A stretch of 64,000 nucleotides of DNA from Diphasiastrum complanatum (taxonomy: Eukaryota; Streptophyta; Lycopodiopsida; Lycopodiales; Lycopodiaceae). The position numbers and the translations under genes are program-made. Under the pieces are notes generated by a model that was not told the DNA's origin, ran no database searches, and worked only from the letters and a program-made list of their open reading frames with translations. This document shows, in pieces, positions 45,291-58,500 of the stretch (its first letter is position 1; every line of letters begins with the position of its first letter). The stretch is from positions 66,766,485 to 66,830,484 of the forward strand of contig CM055100.1 in assembly GCA_029204225.1 (NCBI GenBank), in the 5' to 3' direction.

Positions 45291-47284
45291 GTGAGCGAGC
45301 CAAGGATTCGACCAAGTTTTGCTGAGAAATCGATGCCAGATTGGGTGCTGGAGCGGTTTGCGAATGATATTCTCGTATTGTGCAGCGATATGGCATAATT
45401 TGATTTGATATTGCAGGTCAATTTTGGAAACTGGCATCTCCTTCATCTTCCATGTTTGTTGTAAGTGTTGTCCTTATAACAATTCCAAAATATCCACCAG
45501 TTTTGGTATAATTTTCAATGGTGTTTGTTTTATCCTAGTGTTTTATGGATTTTACTTACACTTATAAGATTGGCTTGAAAGTTTACTTAGGAGCCGTCAT
45601 TATGGGAAAATTTGTAACATTGACTAAATTTCGATTGCAGAGGTTCTCTTTTTGTGTTTTATGGATTTCATTGAAATGTTAGATAGATTTTTTCGTCTAA
45701 GGTTGGGTTGAAACGCTTTAAAGCGGTGATGTTTTGGCAAAGATTGGTAGCATTAGCTGAATTTCAAGTTTAGAGGTTTTTTTATCTAGTGTTTTATGGC
45801 TCTCATTTAAGTGTTATATGTTTAGATAAATATGTTTGGCGAGCACTGATATTATGGTGAAAACTTTGGTAGCACGGCTTACACTGTGCCTGTGCTTTTT
45901 TGTCCATGGCAGTTTGAATGGTCCAAAGCGACCTGTAGCGACCGTGCATCATTTCGATTTCACGGGTTCAGATTTGAGGGGGAAATTGTCCTTCATTATC
46001 TACAGCGTCATGTCCTAATCGTCTTGTAACTTGTCTTGTAAGTTTTGAATCGAGTCCCCTGTCTAATCTCGATTAAAGAATCGGAACCTTTTCTGCCTCC
46101 AGTACTGGATCGGATTACTTTATAGCCTCCTATTATCAAACAGTGTAGTAGTAATTTTTGTCATTATTTTTCCACTGGTTAATTTTCACATGAATAGCCA
46201 TCTGTCTCTTTGTTTTCATAAGAATATATGAGATTTTTCAACTTTGTTTATGCGATTGTCTGTTTGTTTTCTCAAGCCCCAAGGTTGAACAAAGGTGCAG
46301 TCATTCTCAGAACCGGCTCGGATGCCTACGACGATTTTGTAGTCGAGGTCGGGAACGTCGATCTTCTATCATGAGTATGTTTGGTAAATCGTATCAAGAT
46401 GTACAATCTGATTGTCAATGCTCATGCTTTCTTGCACCCTTGATGCTTAAATATCTTTAGTATTTTAGTTTTGAGTGCTAGCATGTACACATGAAGGCTG
46501 AAGCCCGGCTCTTTTATGCAGTCTCTACAAAGATACATGCGGTTTGCTACATACTACGTACTAGTACATGGGCTCTCTTCTGCTAATCTTGGTTAGTGGC
46601 TATCCGTATTTGAGTGTTGTCATTGCGCGTGGCCTCCGGGCTACTAGCTGTTCTTGGGAGACTTGAAAGCTGGATATGGCCTGGATATGATCTTCAAAAC
46701 AAAATGAAATGATGTCAAGCGCGTGACTTCTTATATACGTAGTTCCATTCGGTGTCGAAGCAATATCTAAATTTTCTATCAAACGTTATGTTGCGTTTGT
46801 TGCGACTAACTACCATGAGCTGCTAAATGCTGATGCCAGAAAACCAGTTATTCTTGCTAGAATTAGATTGCGAGGCAGCTTAGATTTCAATGTGGATACG
46901 GACGTTTCTTAGCATTAGTACCTTGTCCTTTCACCTCAAGTGTCAACTCTTTGTATATATCCGTGTTTGAGCAAGTCAGCTGCTTTCAGGTGTGACTCGT
47001 GCGACGTGAGCTCTCACTTCGTTATGTCTTACTTCTGTCCCATGTTCCTAAAGAAACAAATTGTAGATCAGATGTTTTCATCTTCTTGCCTGACAATTAG
47101 ATGTTTGAAAGTTCAAACTACAAAGACGAGGAAACTCGGGAAGTAGAGATGCAAAGCCGATAGTTCTGTCTAGTCTAGACCATTTTCCTTTGTTATGATA
47201 CGGCTTACGGGTTGGATGTCCAAGCAGCTGTGATATGTGTGAAAAGTTTTCGAAATTGAAGTAGATTCTACGTCTTTCCCTGCA
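45291..47284 (+). other. Likely 5' UTR/intron of the BKI1-like gene
   Basis: No competing gene. AT-rich with intron-like composition; candidate donor at 45291 and acceptor ending at 46988. Transcript data would be needed to place the splice. Confidence 0.35.
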
Positions 47285-48583
47285 ATGGAGAGTGTAACGG
47301 ATGAAAAGCTAGTAGATGAGATGGAAGAGCTTTATTTTGATATGGATGTATCTGCAAGCGGTAATCGCGATAGTACGACATACAGCCAGATTCTCTCCAC
47401 TTCTTCTGAATCCCCTGAATTTGAGTTTAATATGTCTTCATTGCCAGAAGAATATGAATCTGCTGATCAGCTTTTCTTCAAAGGTCAGCTTCTGCCTTTA
47501 CTTCTTCCTTCTCGGTTGCAGATGGTTCAAACTTTATGCTCCTCTGCGCCCTGTGAAGGCCAGCGGTGCGGAGCTCAGGAAGAGAAAATCTCTTGCGCTT
47601 CCTTCGACTCGGTCGTTTCTGATTTTCGCTCGAACAAGTCCAAATGCAGCTCTGATACTCCGCTCGACCACGTTGAATTGCATAATTCGAGCTGTGGATC
47701 CCAGAGCAGCTCAAGCTTTTGGGACTCTTGTGATAAAGACTCTGCGGAGAGTAGCTGCCGAGACTCAAATGGAAGCTCACAGGATTCCTGTTTCAGTAGC
47801 AAAGATATGGACACCAGAGAGAGATATGTCAAAGGTTTGGAGGAAGTTCTTAATTCGGCCAACGGGAAAACTGAGAAGGCTCAGTCTTCCTGGCTGAAAT
47901 TTGGCTTTCAATGGAAGCTACTCTTTGGATCCAAAAAGGCTTCCAAGGGTAAAGTCTATGACAAAGGCAAACAAAAACCGACCACTGACGTAAGTGATGC
48001 CAAGCCTTGTATCAGTGTTCAGAATACTTCACTTGGCTCCCTTTCTGTATCTCCCCTCTGTGCTGATCGCTATTCCAAGGGACGAGCAAATCATGGAACT
48101 CGACACCATACGATTCCATTCTCTTGTTATTCAAGAAGGATTTACAGAGCATTGGCAAGCGAAAAATGTTCTAATGAGGGAGCTCAAAAGCCAGGAGATT
48201 CGTGGCAAAGGTATCTGAAGCCGCTAAAGCACTTGCGAGAAAAAGCCTCAGACCCCACTGGTGAGCAAGCCTGGACGGAGGAGGACTCAATTTCAGCGAA
48301 TACTCTAGACAACTACTTCGTGAAAGAATCACCTTATGCAAAAAAGCCTTCATGCACATCTTTCTTACCTGCAAGTTTGAGAGTGCCCTCATTTGCTAGA
48401 CGCTCAAGCACTCCCACTAGTCGAATAAACTCCTCAAGATCCTCGCCCAGCCATAGTGGAGTTCTGTCGCCCCTTGACTACGCCACAATGGTCGACATAC
48501 AGAATGCGATTCAAGGAGCCATTGCTCATTGCAAGCAGTCTCAAGCCGGCACTAAACTGGAATTATCTGGAGAAATTCACTGA
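47285..48583 (+). CDS. BKI1-like: BKI1/MAKR-like membrane-associated kinase regulator
   Basis: 432 codons, no introns. Members bind receptor kinases at the plasma membrane; BKI1 inhibits the brassinosteroid receptor BRI1 until it is phosphorylated and released. Diagnostic parts: FEFNMSS (about residue 46), SADQLFFKGQLLPLLLPSRLQ (about 59-79), a long Ser-rich disordered region (85-180), a Lys-rich stretch after SWLKFGFQWKLLFGSKK (about 203-232) that could bind membrane lipids, a RYLKPLKHL segment (about 309) with a Tyr in a basic context like the BKI1 release site, and the C-terminal helix DIQNAIQGAIAHCKQSQ (about 403-419), which matches the receptor-binding end of the family. The first in-frame ATG fits the usual N-terminus. 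Which receptor it regulates cannot be told from sequence. Confidence 0.77.
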   Translation: MESVTDEKLVDEMEELYFDMDVSASGNRDSTTYSQILSTSSESPEFEFNMSSLPEEYESADQLFFKGQLLPLLLPSRLQMVQTLCSSAPCEGQRCGAQEEKISCASFDSVVSDFRSNKSKCSSDTPLDHVELHNSSCGSQSSSSFWDSCDKDSAESSCRDSNGSSQDSCFSSKDMDTRERYVKGLEEVLNSANGKTEKAQSSWLKFGFQWKLLFGSKKASKGKVYDKGKQKPTTDVSDAKPCISVQNTSLGSLSVSPLCADRYSKGRANHGTRHHTIPFSCYSRRIYRALASEKCSNEGAQKPGDSWQRYLKPLKHLREKASDPTGEQAWTEEDSISANTLDNYFVKESPYAKKPSCTSFLPASLRVPSFARRSSTPTSRINSSRSSPSHSGVLSPLDYATMVDIQNAIQGAIAHCKQSQAGTKLELSGEIH

Positions 48584-50227
48584 TAACTGTGGTGTCTGCG
48601 TATTTGAATTTACAACCACGGTACACTCATTTCGTTATCTGTTCAACGACTATGATCTGCATTTCAAAGTTATAGTACAAAAAGGTCCAAACAAGGCGGT
48701 GGCTTCCCTAGGTATAGCCGCTGTCTGGTGGTGTTATCTAAGCCCAATCACTTGGGTTGGGAACCATCGTGCTACATTTCATGTCTCTTTATGTCCTCGT
48801 TTGTGTGTCTAATTGGAGTCGAATTTCTTATCGTAAGCACAGGAATGGAAGTCTTGATCAACACACGAATTGGAAGATAGATCAGTGTTTCTGGAAAATT
48901 TTAGTTCTGCAGGTTGTTAAGGTGGAAAGAAGCCGAAGCCTTAAGACTATCGCACTTAGAAAATGCTGGTAGATACTTAGAATTTTAAGCCTTTGAAGTG
49001 ATAGCCTGCCAGCGAGTAATTTGAGGACAGGATGTCCAGTAACTAGGTCCCTAAAAAGCATTAGGATTGATGACGAACATAAGTAAGCTTAACTTTATAC
49101 GTGGTAGAGATGAGCTTAGTTTCTTAAAGTTTTACAACTACAAGTATTTTGAGGATATTGTCTAACTTTCGTTATCGTATGGGAGTGACTCCCCTTGGTA
49201 GAATCTATATCTTTTCGCATGCACCAGAGTTTTTATGGGCTTTCCATCTTGGCTGCAGATTGTAGTTTGTGACAGCCGATGGAGCCCGGGATTATGTACT
49301 ACTTGACAATGTCGTCCAAGAGTGGTACTGCTGACAGGATTAATTTCCTTGGGGCACGGCAAATGAAGCACTGGAATGCTGTTCTGGGATTATTTTGACG
49401 TTCTTGATTACCAGTCAGAATTTTGTGCACCGATCCTTAATGTAGGAGCTAACTTTATGCTGTTCATTCAAATCACTTGGATTCCTCGTTGAGGTTTTTG
49501 CCAAAGAGGAAACGACTGATTAGAAGAATGCATTCGGTGACAATACATACAACTTTAATGTCCAGATATGGATGCTTTTGAGACACCTGAATGGTGGACA
49601 AGAACGTTAAAGTGGAAAATATACAAATGCAAGTTTTTGGAGCGTTCTTACAACCTCAGGTTTCTAAGTCGTCCGAAGATATAGATGGCAGGTATTTTGG
49701 TACTTGAAAAGGCCAAGAAGGATAACTAAAAAAAAGTAAACAGATAATAGAAATATAAAGCACAATCTGGATTATTGCTGTTATTCCTCTTGGACAAAGA
49801 AATCATGTAGACTATATGTGTGGTTGAAGATATATGATCACGATGCTTTGATTTACCTGTTTTGCACATCTGATAATGGTACTAAAACTTTGATATTGCT
49901 ACTTGGCACATTTGAGCACTCTGCCATGATAATCTTTTGGATTAATAAATATAGAAACGCCCAGATTGAGATGGTCTTCTACAAAATGGAACAGTGATAT
50001 AATCACTGGTATGTCTGGAGAACATACGTGATTGCAAGTACGTTTGTTGAAGTATTCATGCCAAGCCTACTTCTAGCTTTAAATGTGTAGGATAAAAACA
50101 CATGATCTTGTAATAATCTTATTAGAAGTTTGTTTAATTTTTGGGAACAGCCACTCATAATATTCTCTGAACGAATACATATCTGAGTCTCAAGAAAATT
50201 CAATGCAACAATCTTCGAAGTTATGTA
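48584..50227. other. 3' flank of the BKI1-like gene
   Basis: No recognised gene or element; the first few hundred bases should hold the 3' UTR. Confidence 0.4.
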
Positions 50228-50263
50228 CAGGGGAAGGCCCCCCAACCCACGGACCTTCCCCTG
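50228..50263. repeat. GC-rich perfect hairpin
   Basis: CAGGGGAAGG (50228-50237) and CCTTCCCCTG (50254-50263) form a perfect 10-bp stem with a 16-nt C-rich loop, in otherwise AT-rich DNA. Function unknown. Confidence 0.6.
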
Positions 50264-51480
50264 CACAAAGCATCTGTGAAAAAAATGCTCACAACAATCT
50301 CACGAATTGTAAGATTCCTTCATCATTCATCAATACTTGTATGCTACATCATAAATTGGCCATATGACCAACAATGAAATTTCTTTGGCAGGTCTTTACA
50401 AAGTCTTCGTTCCACTTACTTCCATTTATCTTGACACGAAGGAGATGAAGATTGATGGTGACGTTGAACAAGTATGCCAGAATCTACCCGTACACCTAAC
50501 TGTATGCCTAGAACCAAGTAGCCTTTCAAATTTTCAATACATTAGATTTCAAATCTGTCTTGCCCATAAATCTGTTTGTGCACACTCATGTGAATATTAT
50601 TTACATCATGTCAGTTCTCGGGAAAACCAGCAAACTATAGGAATGGAACCAGCAAGTTTTTTCAAACTCTGACATCATAAAATGTCTTATGAGTTTTTAT
50701 ACATGCGTATGTACCCTTTTTACTCAAGTTTGTTTCCTTCCATGAGCTCAAAAGATTGAGCTATAAAATTGTTAGGCCTATGAAGAGGTGTCAACTAGAT
50801 TGACTAAGACTAGGAAATCCTATCTCGTCTACTTCTTCAAAGTTCTAGAGACAAGGAATCAAGCACTTACATATTACTCAAAAAAATAATTGATTCTACA
50901 ATGAACAAAATTGACCTATTTGTCAAGAAATTCAAAGATTTTTCTATTGGCATTAAGAAAACAATTATTCTTGACTTCACTCAGTGACTTGATTTACTTT
51001 AATTATATCGTTGATCATTCCTATGGGGAACTTAGCTCATGGTCATGACATGGCTGAACCCTACTAGCACATAATTAAAGACTAGATAGCGGGATAAATT
51101 GAAGGTAGAACATATAATGATAGCTAATTTGAATGTTAAACTTGATGGGAGGTTCCAAGATTTCAAATTTGCATAAAAAATGGTCACAAATCATCAAACA
51201 CAATAACACACACAGAAAGCACTTTCTCACACCAAGCTCACATAGCAACTATATTGCTCAAAACTAAAAACATTGTACACATAGTTTTTTTATTTTGGCA
51301 ATCCAGACATGGCCCAAGTTGCCGTTGATGGGATGCGTGTCCCACTGACTTGCCTCGTGGCAAGGCCAAATGGTCCTAGTCCACTGACCGGACCAATATT
51401 ACAGTAGCAAAGTAGTTTTACGTTTATTCTAATTTTTTCTTTAAAAGTAAAATCTACTTTTTTATTCTTTCATATACATA
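50264..51480. other. Unassigned intergenic DNA
   Basis: No gene seen. The last few hundred bases may belong to the LTR of the minus-strand copia remnant that follows. Confidence 0.35.
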
Positions 51481-51489
51481 ACATCAAAG

Positions 51490-52707
51490 TTAACAAACTT
51501 TAAGTACATAAAGTTTTGATCTTAACTTATCAAACATTTTTGTAATGAGTGGCTTAGTGAAAATGTCAGCTAGTTGCTCATTTGTGCTACAATGAACAAC
51601 ATTTATTTTTCTACTCAATAGCCTCTCACGTATAAAGTGATAGTGAATCTCGATGTGTTTGGTTTTCATGTTAAACACCGGACTCTTTGCCAATTGAATG
51701 CCACTCTAATTGTCACTATGTATAGTTTGTGAGATTTTCCTACTTCATGTCGATCTCATTCAAGATTTGTCTCAACCATACAGCTTCTTGTGCCGCACTA
51801 CATAATGCCTTATGCTATGCTTCTGTTGTGGACAAATCAACTGTACTTTGCTTCTTACAAGCCCATGAAAAGCAATTGCCACAAAGCTTAAATACATATC
51901 CTCTGGTTGCTGTACGATCGTCATAATTACCTCTCCAATTTGCATCCACATAGTCATAGATCTCAAGTAAACCTTCTTTCCTCTTCTACACTTGCCTTGT
52001 GCTTCATTATACTTCCAATTGCATGGTATTTAGTTTTGTACACCCATTTGTAGCCAATGGATTTTTTGTCAACAAGTGGTTCCACCATGTGCCATGTGTA
52101 GCAATTGATTCCATCTCTCTTACATGCCTTTGATCCAAATGTTATCCTCTTTCGCTTCATCATAAGTCGAAGGTTCCTTGCTTTGAATGATGCTAGATAA
52201 GAGCATAATTTGCTTCATATCTCTTAGGTTGTGTGTTCTCTCTTGTCAATCTTCTTAGCTCTCCTTGGATGGATGATTCAGGAAAGTCATTCATGTCATG
52301 ACTCTCCATCAATCCTCAAACCACTTGGGGAGCTTCCTATTAAGTGATCTGCCTCCTGGTGAAAATGTATCACACGGTACATCCTTCTCCTTGCGTTTGT
52401 CACCTGAAACTTTGATTCTCTTAGAACCAAATGGTTTATCTCTACTTCTCCAACCTATGTCCCGAGGTTGTGTGAAGGTATCATGGGGTCCGTCCATTTG
52501 CCCATCGTCAGGAATATCAAAAAATGGTCCATCATCAAGAGGAATTCTCACTATACCATCTTTGCCACTTGACGTGTCCAACTTCTCAACATCCTCATCT
52601 TTGTACATCTTTGATTCAAGCACAATATCAAAAGCGTTTTTTTGTGATAAATGAAAAATTGGTGTGAGAATATATCTTTTAACTTCAATGGTAGGTGATC
52701 TACTCAC
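51490..52707 (-). mobile_element. Copia remnant: linker, RT start and RNase H end
   Basis: Right to left: post-integrase linker (52707-52309, with KLPKWFED near its end), RT start VEPLVDKKSIGYKWVYKTKY (near 52080), then a jump to an RNase H region (51966-51772) and its end MKTKHIEIHYHFIRERLL and QLADIFTKPL (51693-51490). The RT core is absent. Stops and frame changes. Confidence 0.7.
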
Positions 52708-53330
52708 AAAATAAGCTAATTAAATAGACTAATAGAAGAAAGGCTGATTGGAAAATAGTAGTTGAAATTTGGGTGTAAACTGATAGCCCCACCAAAAAGA
52801 CATAAGGGTCCCTTGTAGCAACAAATATACGACAATAAGGTGTAGGAGAAAATAGGAAGGCAACCGCACTTTGCAACCATCCATGTTACCTTCAATCTAT
52901 CAGTAGTCCTTCTCTTAACTTAACAATCACCAATAGTGGAAGCAATAGCTCATGAGCAGCATGCAATCATCACATAGAACACAAAATCTTTGCCTACACA
53001 ATCTCCTCTCTCTACTTCGTTAGTAGCTCAATTATTATGATATTACAAAATGATACATGAAATTGGGTTCAAGTCCCCAAAAGAGTAACCGCCAAAAAGT
53101 GACTAAGTCGACACATATTTTTGTCTTTTTTGAATTTTCTACTTTTAATGGGTTCTATCTATAATAGAGTGCGGCGTTTACAATGGCTGACTTTAAGTCC
53201 TACCAAAACAATGAGTGGTGCTCAATTATAGTCGGTCTGTGCCCGAGAATCAAATTTACTCACAAACTTCTAATACTCCCCCTCAGTGATAAATTTGTTC
53301 TTATCTATACACATGGAGTCTCTGAAAAAC
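52708..53330. other. Possible copia LTR remnant
   Basis: A purine tract on the minus strand (rc of CTCCCCCTC, about 53276-53284) suggests an LTR lies to its left. No second copy was found; no coding content. Confidence 0.35.
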
Positions 53331-55565
53331 TCAAACGGCCCTACCAACTAGTTTGGTAAAAGTGTCAGCAACCTGAACATCTGTGGAGCAATAAACTAGA
53401 TCAACTTCACCAGTGTTAACCTTTTCTCGAATGAAATGGTAGTGAGTCTCAATATGTTTTGCCTTGGCATGAAAATTGGATTTCTTGCAATTTGAATACA
53501 GTTGAATTATCACATTGAATTTCCGTAGCACAATCTTGGGTTACCTATAATTCATCAAGAAATCTCCACCAAATAGCTTCACAAACAGCAAATTTAGCAA
53601 ACATGCACTTAGCGTCAAAGAGAAAATAGCTATTGTAGGTTGCTTATTGGATTTCCAAGAAATGGTGCTATTGCCAGCATAAAAACATAGCCAAAAACTG
53701 ATCTTCTTTCAATTGGATCAGAAGCCCAATCACAGTCACAATAACCATGTAGAATCATGTCACCGGCCAATTAGAATGGGTCCGAATCCAACCTCATCCA
53801 TTTATCTACTTTTCAAAAATATTACAAACACTATTTAGGCCTTTATTGACAAAAATAAATCTATCTCTAAGTTGAGATTTCATATTGGCCTCAAAATTAA
53901 GCATCTCCTTTGTGAATGAAGTCAAGGCTTTGTACTCGACCTCACTAGATGATAATGAAATTGGTGCTTGTTTCTTTGACATCCATGAGATAGCTCCATT
54001 ACCTATAAAAATAACGTGTGCTTTTATGGATTTCCTATCCATTTTATCTCCAGAAAAGTCCGAATCCAAACAAGTTAGATGATAATCCTCTATAAACGAT
54101 GCCAAAATCTCTAGAACCCAAGATGTACCTCAATACTCTCTTGTCTGGCTTCCAATGCTCCACACTAGGACTATGCATAAATTGATTTAATCCCAACACA
54201 ATAGATAATATCAGGTCTTGTGATGGTTAGGTAAATAAGTGAACCAACTAGCTTCCTATAGAGAGTAATGTCCTCAGAGGATCTTTCATTACCTCTTGTA
54301 GTGAGCTTTACATTTGACTCCATTGGTGTATCAATAGACTTTGCATCTACCATATGAAATCTTTCTAGAATAGAATTAGCATACTTCTCTTGACATATGA
54401 AAGTAAATTGAGAAGTTCTAAATACCTCTATTCCCAAGATATAAAAAGACCAAGATCATGCACCTCAAGCTCCTTTTTGAGTGCAATCTTGATGCCTCCA
54501 CTCTCCTCAAGATTTCCATTCAAAAATGCATCTTTGAAGATCCACTTGCATTTCTATTGCCTTCTTGTCCTTTGAAAGTTCCACCAATCTCCATGTGTTG
54601 TTCTTTATAAGAGTTTGATGCTCAAGATCCATTGTTTGGATCCACTCCTTTTTTTGTCTTGTTTCATCTACACATGTAAGTTCATCAAAAGAGGTTAGAA
54701 AATCATAGTTTGTACCACCAAAAACTTGCTTACCATTTTCATCATAAGTGAGCCTCAAAGGTTGTTGTTTTTGCCTTGATGTCCTCCTTGGCTTTTGACT
54801 TGAAGAAGGTTCTTTACCATCACCATCCAAAGTATCATCAACAATGTCATTCACATCACGAATGTTTTATCCAATGTCCACACCACCACTTGAAAAAACT
54901 TTTGGAATGTTTCCTTCATAAAAAATGACATCTCTTCCTATGACCACTTTCTTAGTTGAAGGAATATAAACTTTGTAAGCCTTGCTCACCTCACTATCAC
55001 CAACAAATATACCTTTCTTTGAATATGGATCCTTTGTTTTCCTATCATCAAGAGTAATGTTGATATAGAAAATGCATCCAAAAGTTTTAAAAACTTGACA
55101 CTCGGCCTCCTACCAAATAACATCTCAAAAGGGATTTTTTCATCCAATACCACACTCAACCATCTATTGCATAGAAAATTGGCACACAACAAAGCCTGAT
55201 CCCAAAGGATTTAGGAAAATTTGCACCTAACCTCATGGCTTTGGCTCATTCACATAAGTTTCTATTCTTCCTCTCAGCCACTCCATTTTGTTGTGGTGTC
55301 CTTTGGGCTGTGTACTCCCTCTTGATCCCATTTGCATCACAAAATGCTTTGAACTTGGTAGAAATGTACTCACCACCATTGTCACTCCTCAAGCACTTGA
55401 TCTTTGTAAAAAAATGGACCTCCCTTGAAATCTTGAACTTGACAAAGACATCAAACACTTCATCTTTTCTCTTTAGTAGATACACCCAACAAAATCTACT
55501 AAAATCATCAATAAAAGTCACATACATCTTAGCACCTTCATTGCAAACTGTAGTAATACCATGAA
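53331..55565 (-). mobile_element. Copia remnant: integrase, linker, RT/RNase H pieces
   Basis: Right to left: integrase [42 protein letters not shown] (55527-55246); integrase C-terminus (55192-54986); linker PRRTSRQKQQPLRLTYDENG (near 54770), the same linker family as the intronic copia; RT start TWRLVELSKDKKAIE (near 54570); then RT end/RNase H DAKSIDTPMESNVK, LVGSLIYLTITRPDI and LDSDFSGDKMDRKS (54437-53806); and a tail KAKHIETHYHFIREKV (53531-53331). The RT catalytic part is deleted. Confidence 0.75.
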
Positions 55566-58500
55566 TAGTTTGCCATCAGACATATGAAATTTTTCTCAAA
55601 TGCCTTTTAGATATGTTTCCTGGCTAAGATAGATCTTTTTCTGAAGCCTATTTCTAGTAATGTGAATTCCTAGCAAAGAATTGACAGCTCCTAAATCAGT
55701 CATGTCAAATTTCTTTGACAGATCACTCTTAGTAGTGTGTAGTAGAGAAGTGTCAAATAAATGCATCATCTACGTAAAGAGCTATGTGAACTGAATTGGT
55801 GCCTATATGCTTTGAATAAACATTACAGTTAGTTGAATTGTTTGCAAATCCCAACTAAATGAGATAAGAGTTGATTCTATCGACCCATGCTCTTGCGACC
55901 TGTTTCAGACTGTAGATTGTTTTGTGCAGCTTGCACACTTTGTGCTCTTGGCCTTTGACTTCAAATCCTTCGGGTTGGAGGTGTACATCTCCTCTTTGAC
56001 ATTGTCGTTGAGAAATATTGTTTTGACATCCATTTGGTGCATTTCGAGGTCTTTCACGATTGCTAACGCAATCAAAGACCTGATTGACTGCATCTTGATG
56101 ATAGGACTGGAAATTTCTTGATAATTCACTCCTTGGACTTGAGTGAATCCTTTAGCCACCAACTGTGCTTTCCATTTAGCAATGAAACCATCAGAGTTGA
56201 TATTTTTCTTGAAGATCCACTTGTTGTCGATAACTCTCTTGTGAGTGGGGAAGTTAACCAGTGTCCAAGTCTGATTCGTCAAAAGTGAGTTTTACTCGCT
56301 TTCCATAGTTTCTTGCCACTTCACAGCATCCTTGGAGTTAATTGCTTCAGCTAGGCTCTCTGGTTCTTCTGATGAAGTCCAGAATGATTGAGGTGTATAC
56401 CTCTCAGCAACTGTTCAAGTCTGTGAGGATCTGCGAATGTTTGGTTGACCAGGATGCGATGATGTAGCTGTAGCTGCAGGTTCTGTAGAAGGCGTTGAAA
56501 TAATCCATGCTACGTAAAATAGGATGAAATGACATAGCATCGTTTATCAATGGTTGTTTGAAATCATAGTATGTATGTTCTTGAAATATTACATTCCTAG
56601 AGACAAAAATACTATATTGGTGGATGGATCATAAACTTTATAAGCTTTATGTTCATCAGGATAGCCAATGACATTTATTTGTCCTATGACTTCCTAAGTT
56701 GTTTAGGAATGTGAACAAAACATATACAACCAAAGATTTTTAATGACTGACATTGGGCTTGTGCCCATGCCAAAATTCATAAGGAGTTTTGTTGTTGACG
56801 GCTTTGGTGCTGGATCTATTCTGCACGTAATAGGTTGTGGCAATAGCTTCTGCCCAGAACTTCGCAGGTAGGTGTGCTTGATGTAGCATGGATCTGGCTG
56901 AGTTGAGAAGAGTTCGATTCTTTCTTTCTGCAATCTCGTTCTGTTGAGGTGAATAGGAAATGATGAACTATCTTCTAATACCATGTTCACCATGTAGTCG
57001 GACATCTTGTTAGGGAATGTATTCGCTGCCACCATCAGTTTGGAGTGCCTTCAACTTTGTAGACGTTTGTGTCTCAGCCATGGCCTTGAATCTCTTGAAG
57101 CATTCAAAGGCTTCATATTTGTGCTTAATGAACATCACTGTAGACCATCTAGAATAATCATCTATGAAAGTGATAAAATATTACATCTCCTAAGGATGGA
57201 GTTGGCATTGGACCACAAAAGATCATTATGTACAAAGTCCAATACATGCTTTGTTTTGACGGAATGTGATTTGGGAAACTTGCTTCTAGAGTGTTTCCCA
57301 TAGATGCATGATTCACAAAAGAAAGATTTCCTATCTAATAAAGAAGGGAAATTCAGTCCATCAACTTAATTATTACAATGCATATAAGAAAGTGATCTTG
57401 TATTCACGTGTCCAAATCAACTATGCCACAGAACAACATTGTCGTTTTACATTCTCATTAGAGATACTAGCTAATGCAACTGAATTAGAGAGTACGTAAA
57501 GATTTTCGATTCTAATGCATGTAGTCAGAGTAGTATCTTCCTCGAGTATTGTACACTGCTCATATGAGAAAGTAACAGTGTAGCTCTCATCAGTTATTTT
57601 AGAGACTGATAACAGGTTCTTTGATAACTGAGGAACATGAAGGGCGTTAGGAATACAAATAGATAGATTGTTGCTTAAGGTGATCTTCATTGCTCCTTTG
57701 TCTTCCACGTGTATGGTGCTTGAATTTCGAGGTAGATGAATTGATCTCTGATGTAAGCTGCATACTCGATAAACCATTCCTTGCGAGAGGTCATGTGTTG
57801 GGTAGCGCTGCTATCTAGGTACCAGCTATCACAGTCTTCGATGTTGTTGTTGTAAGCCATTAACAAATGTGCATCTTGCTCCTTGAATTCTACCGCATTG
57901 GAGGAGTCTGGCTGCTATTGTTGTTTCTTCTTTGCCTCGTTGTAGGTCCGGACGACACTCCTTGATGTCATGATTGGCTCTCTTGCAATATCTGCAGAAA
58001 AGCTTCTTGCGCGATCCACCATGCTCACCTCGAGTGTGAGGCTTCAATTGTTGCTGTTGCACTTGATTCTTGCCCTTGGAATAGTCCTTCTTCTTGGTGT
58101 ACGGGCCATGGATTTGTCTTTGATGGACAGGCCACTGGTCTTTCTCCACATTTCTTGAAGAAGATGACCAATCACCTTTTCAAGAGTGAGGTCAAGTTGT
58201 GTGGAAATCATCACCACAACGTGTTCATACGACTTTGGAAGCGAAGAAAGCAAGGTCATAACAACATCATCATCCTGAATGGAACATCCTACAGTTGATA
58301 ACTGATCCAAAAAATATTTGATTTTGATGTGAGAAGTGATGGCAGTAGAATCAGACATGCCAAGAGTAAAGAACTTCCTTCTAAAATGTAATCTAGTGGT
58401 TACATCATGAGTCTCATAGAGATTTGATAACAAATTTAATGCATCCTTAGAGGTTTTGCATGTGGTAACGTGAGATATTTGGGAGTCGGCCAGATTGAGT

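Noticed and set aside
44809-45294. 161-codon plus-strand open frame in the GC-rich island
   Set aside because: No domain, no homology recognised, low-complexity end (poly-Phe from a T-run), and overlapping open frames on both strands; it is better explained as promoter/5' UTR.
47316-47897. 193-codon alternate-frame open stretch inside the BKI1-like gene
   Set aside because: It is a shadow of the Ser-rich coding region; the other frame carries the family motifs over its full length.
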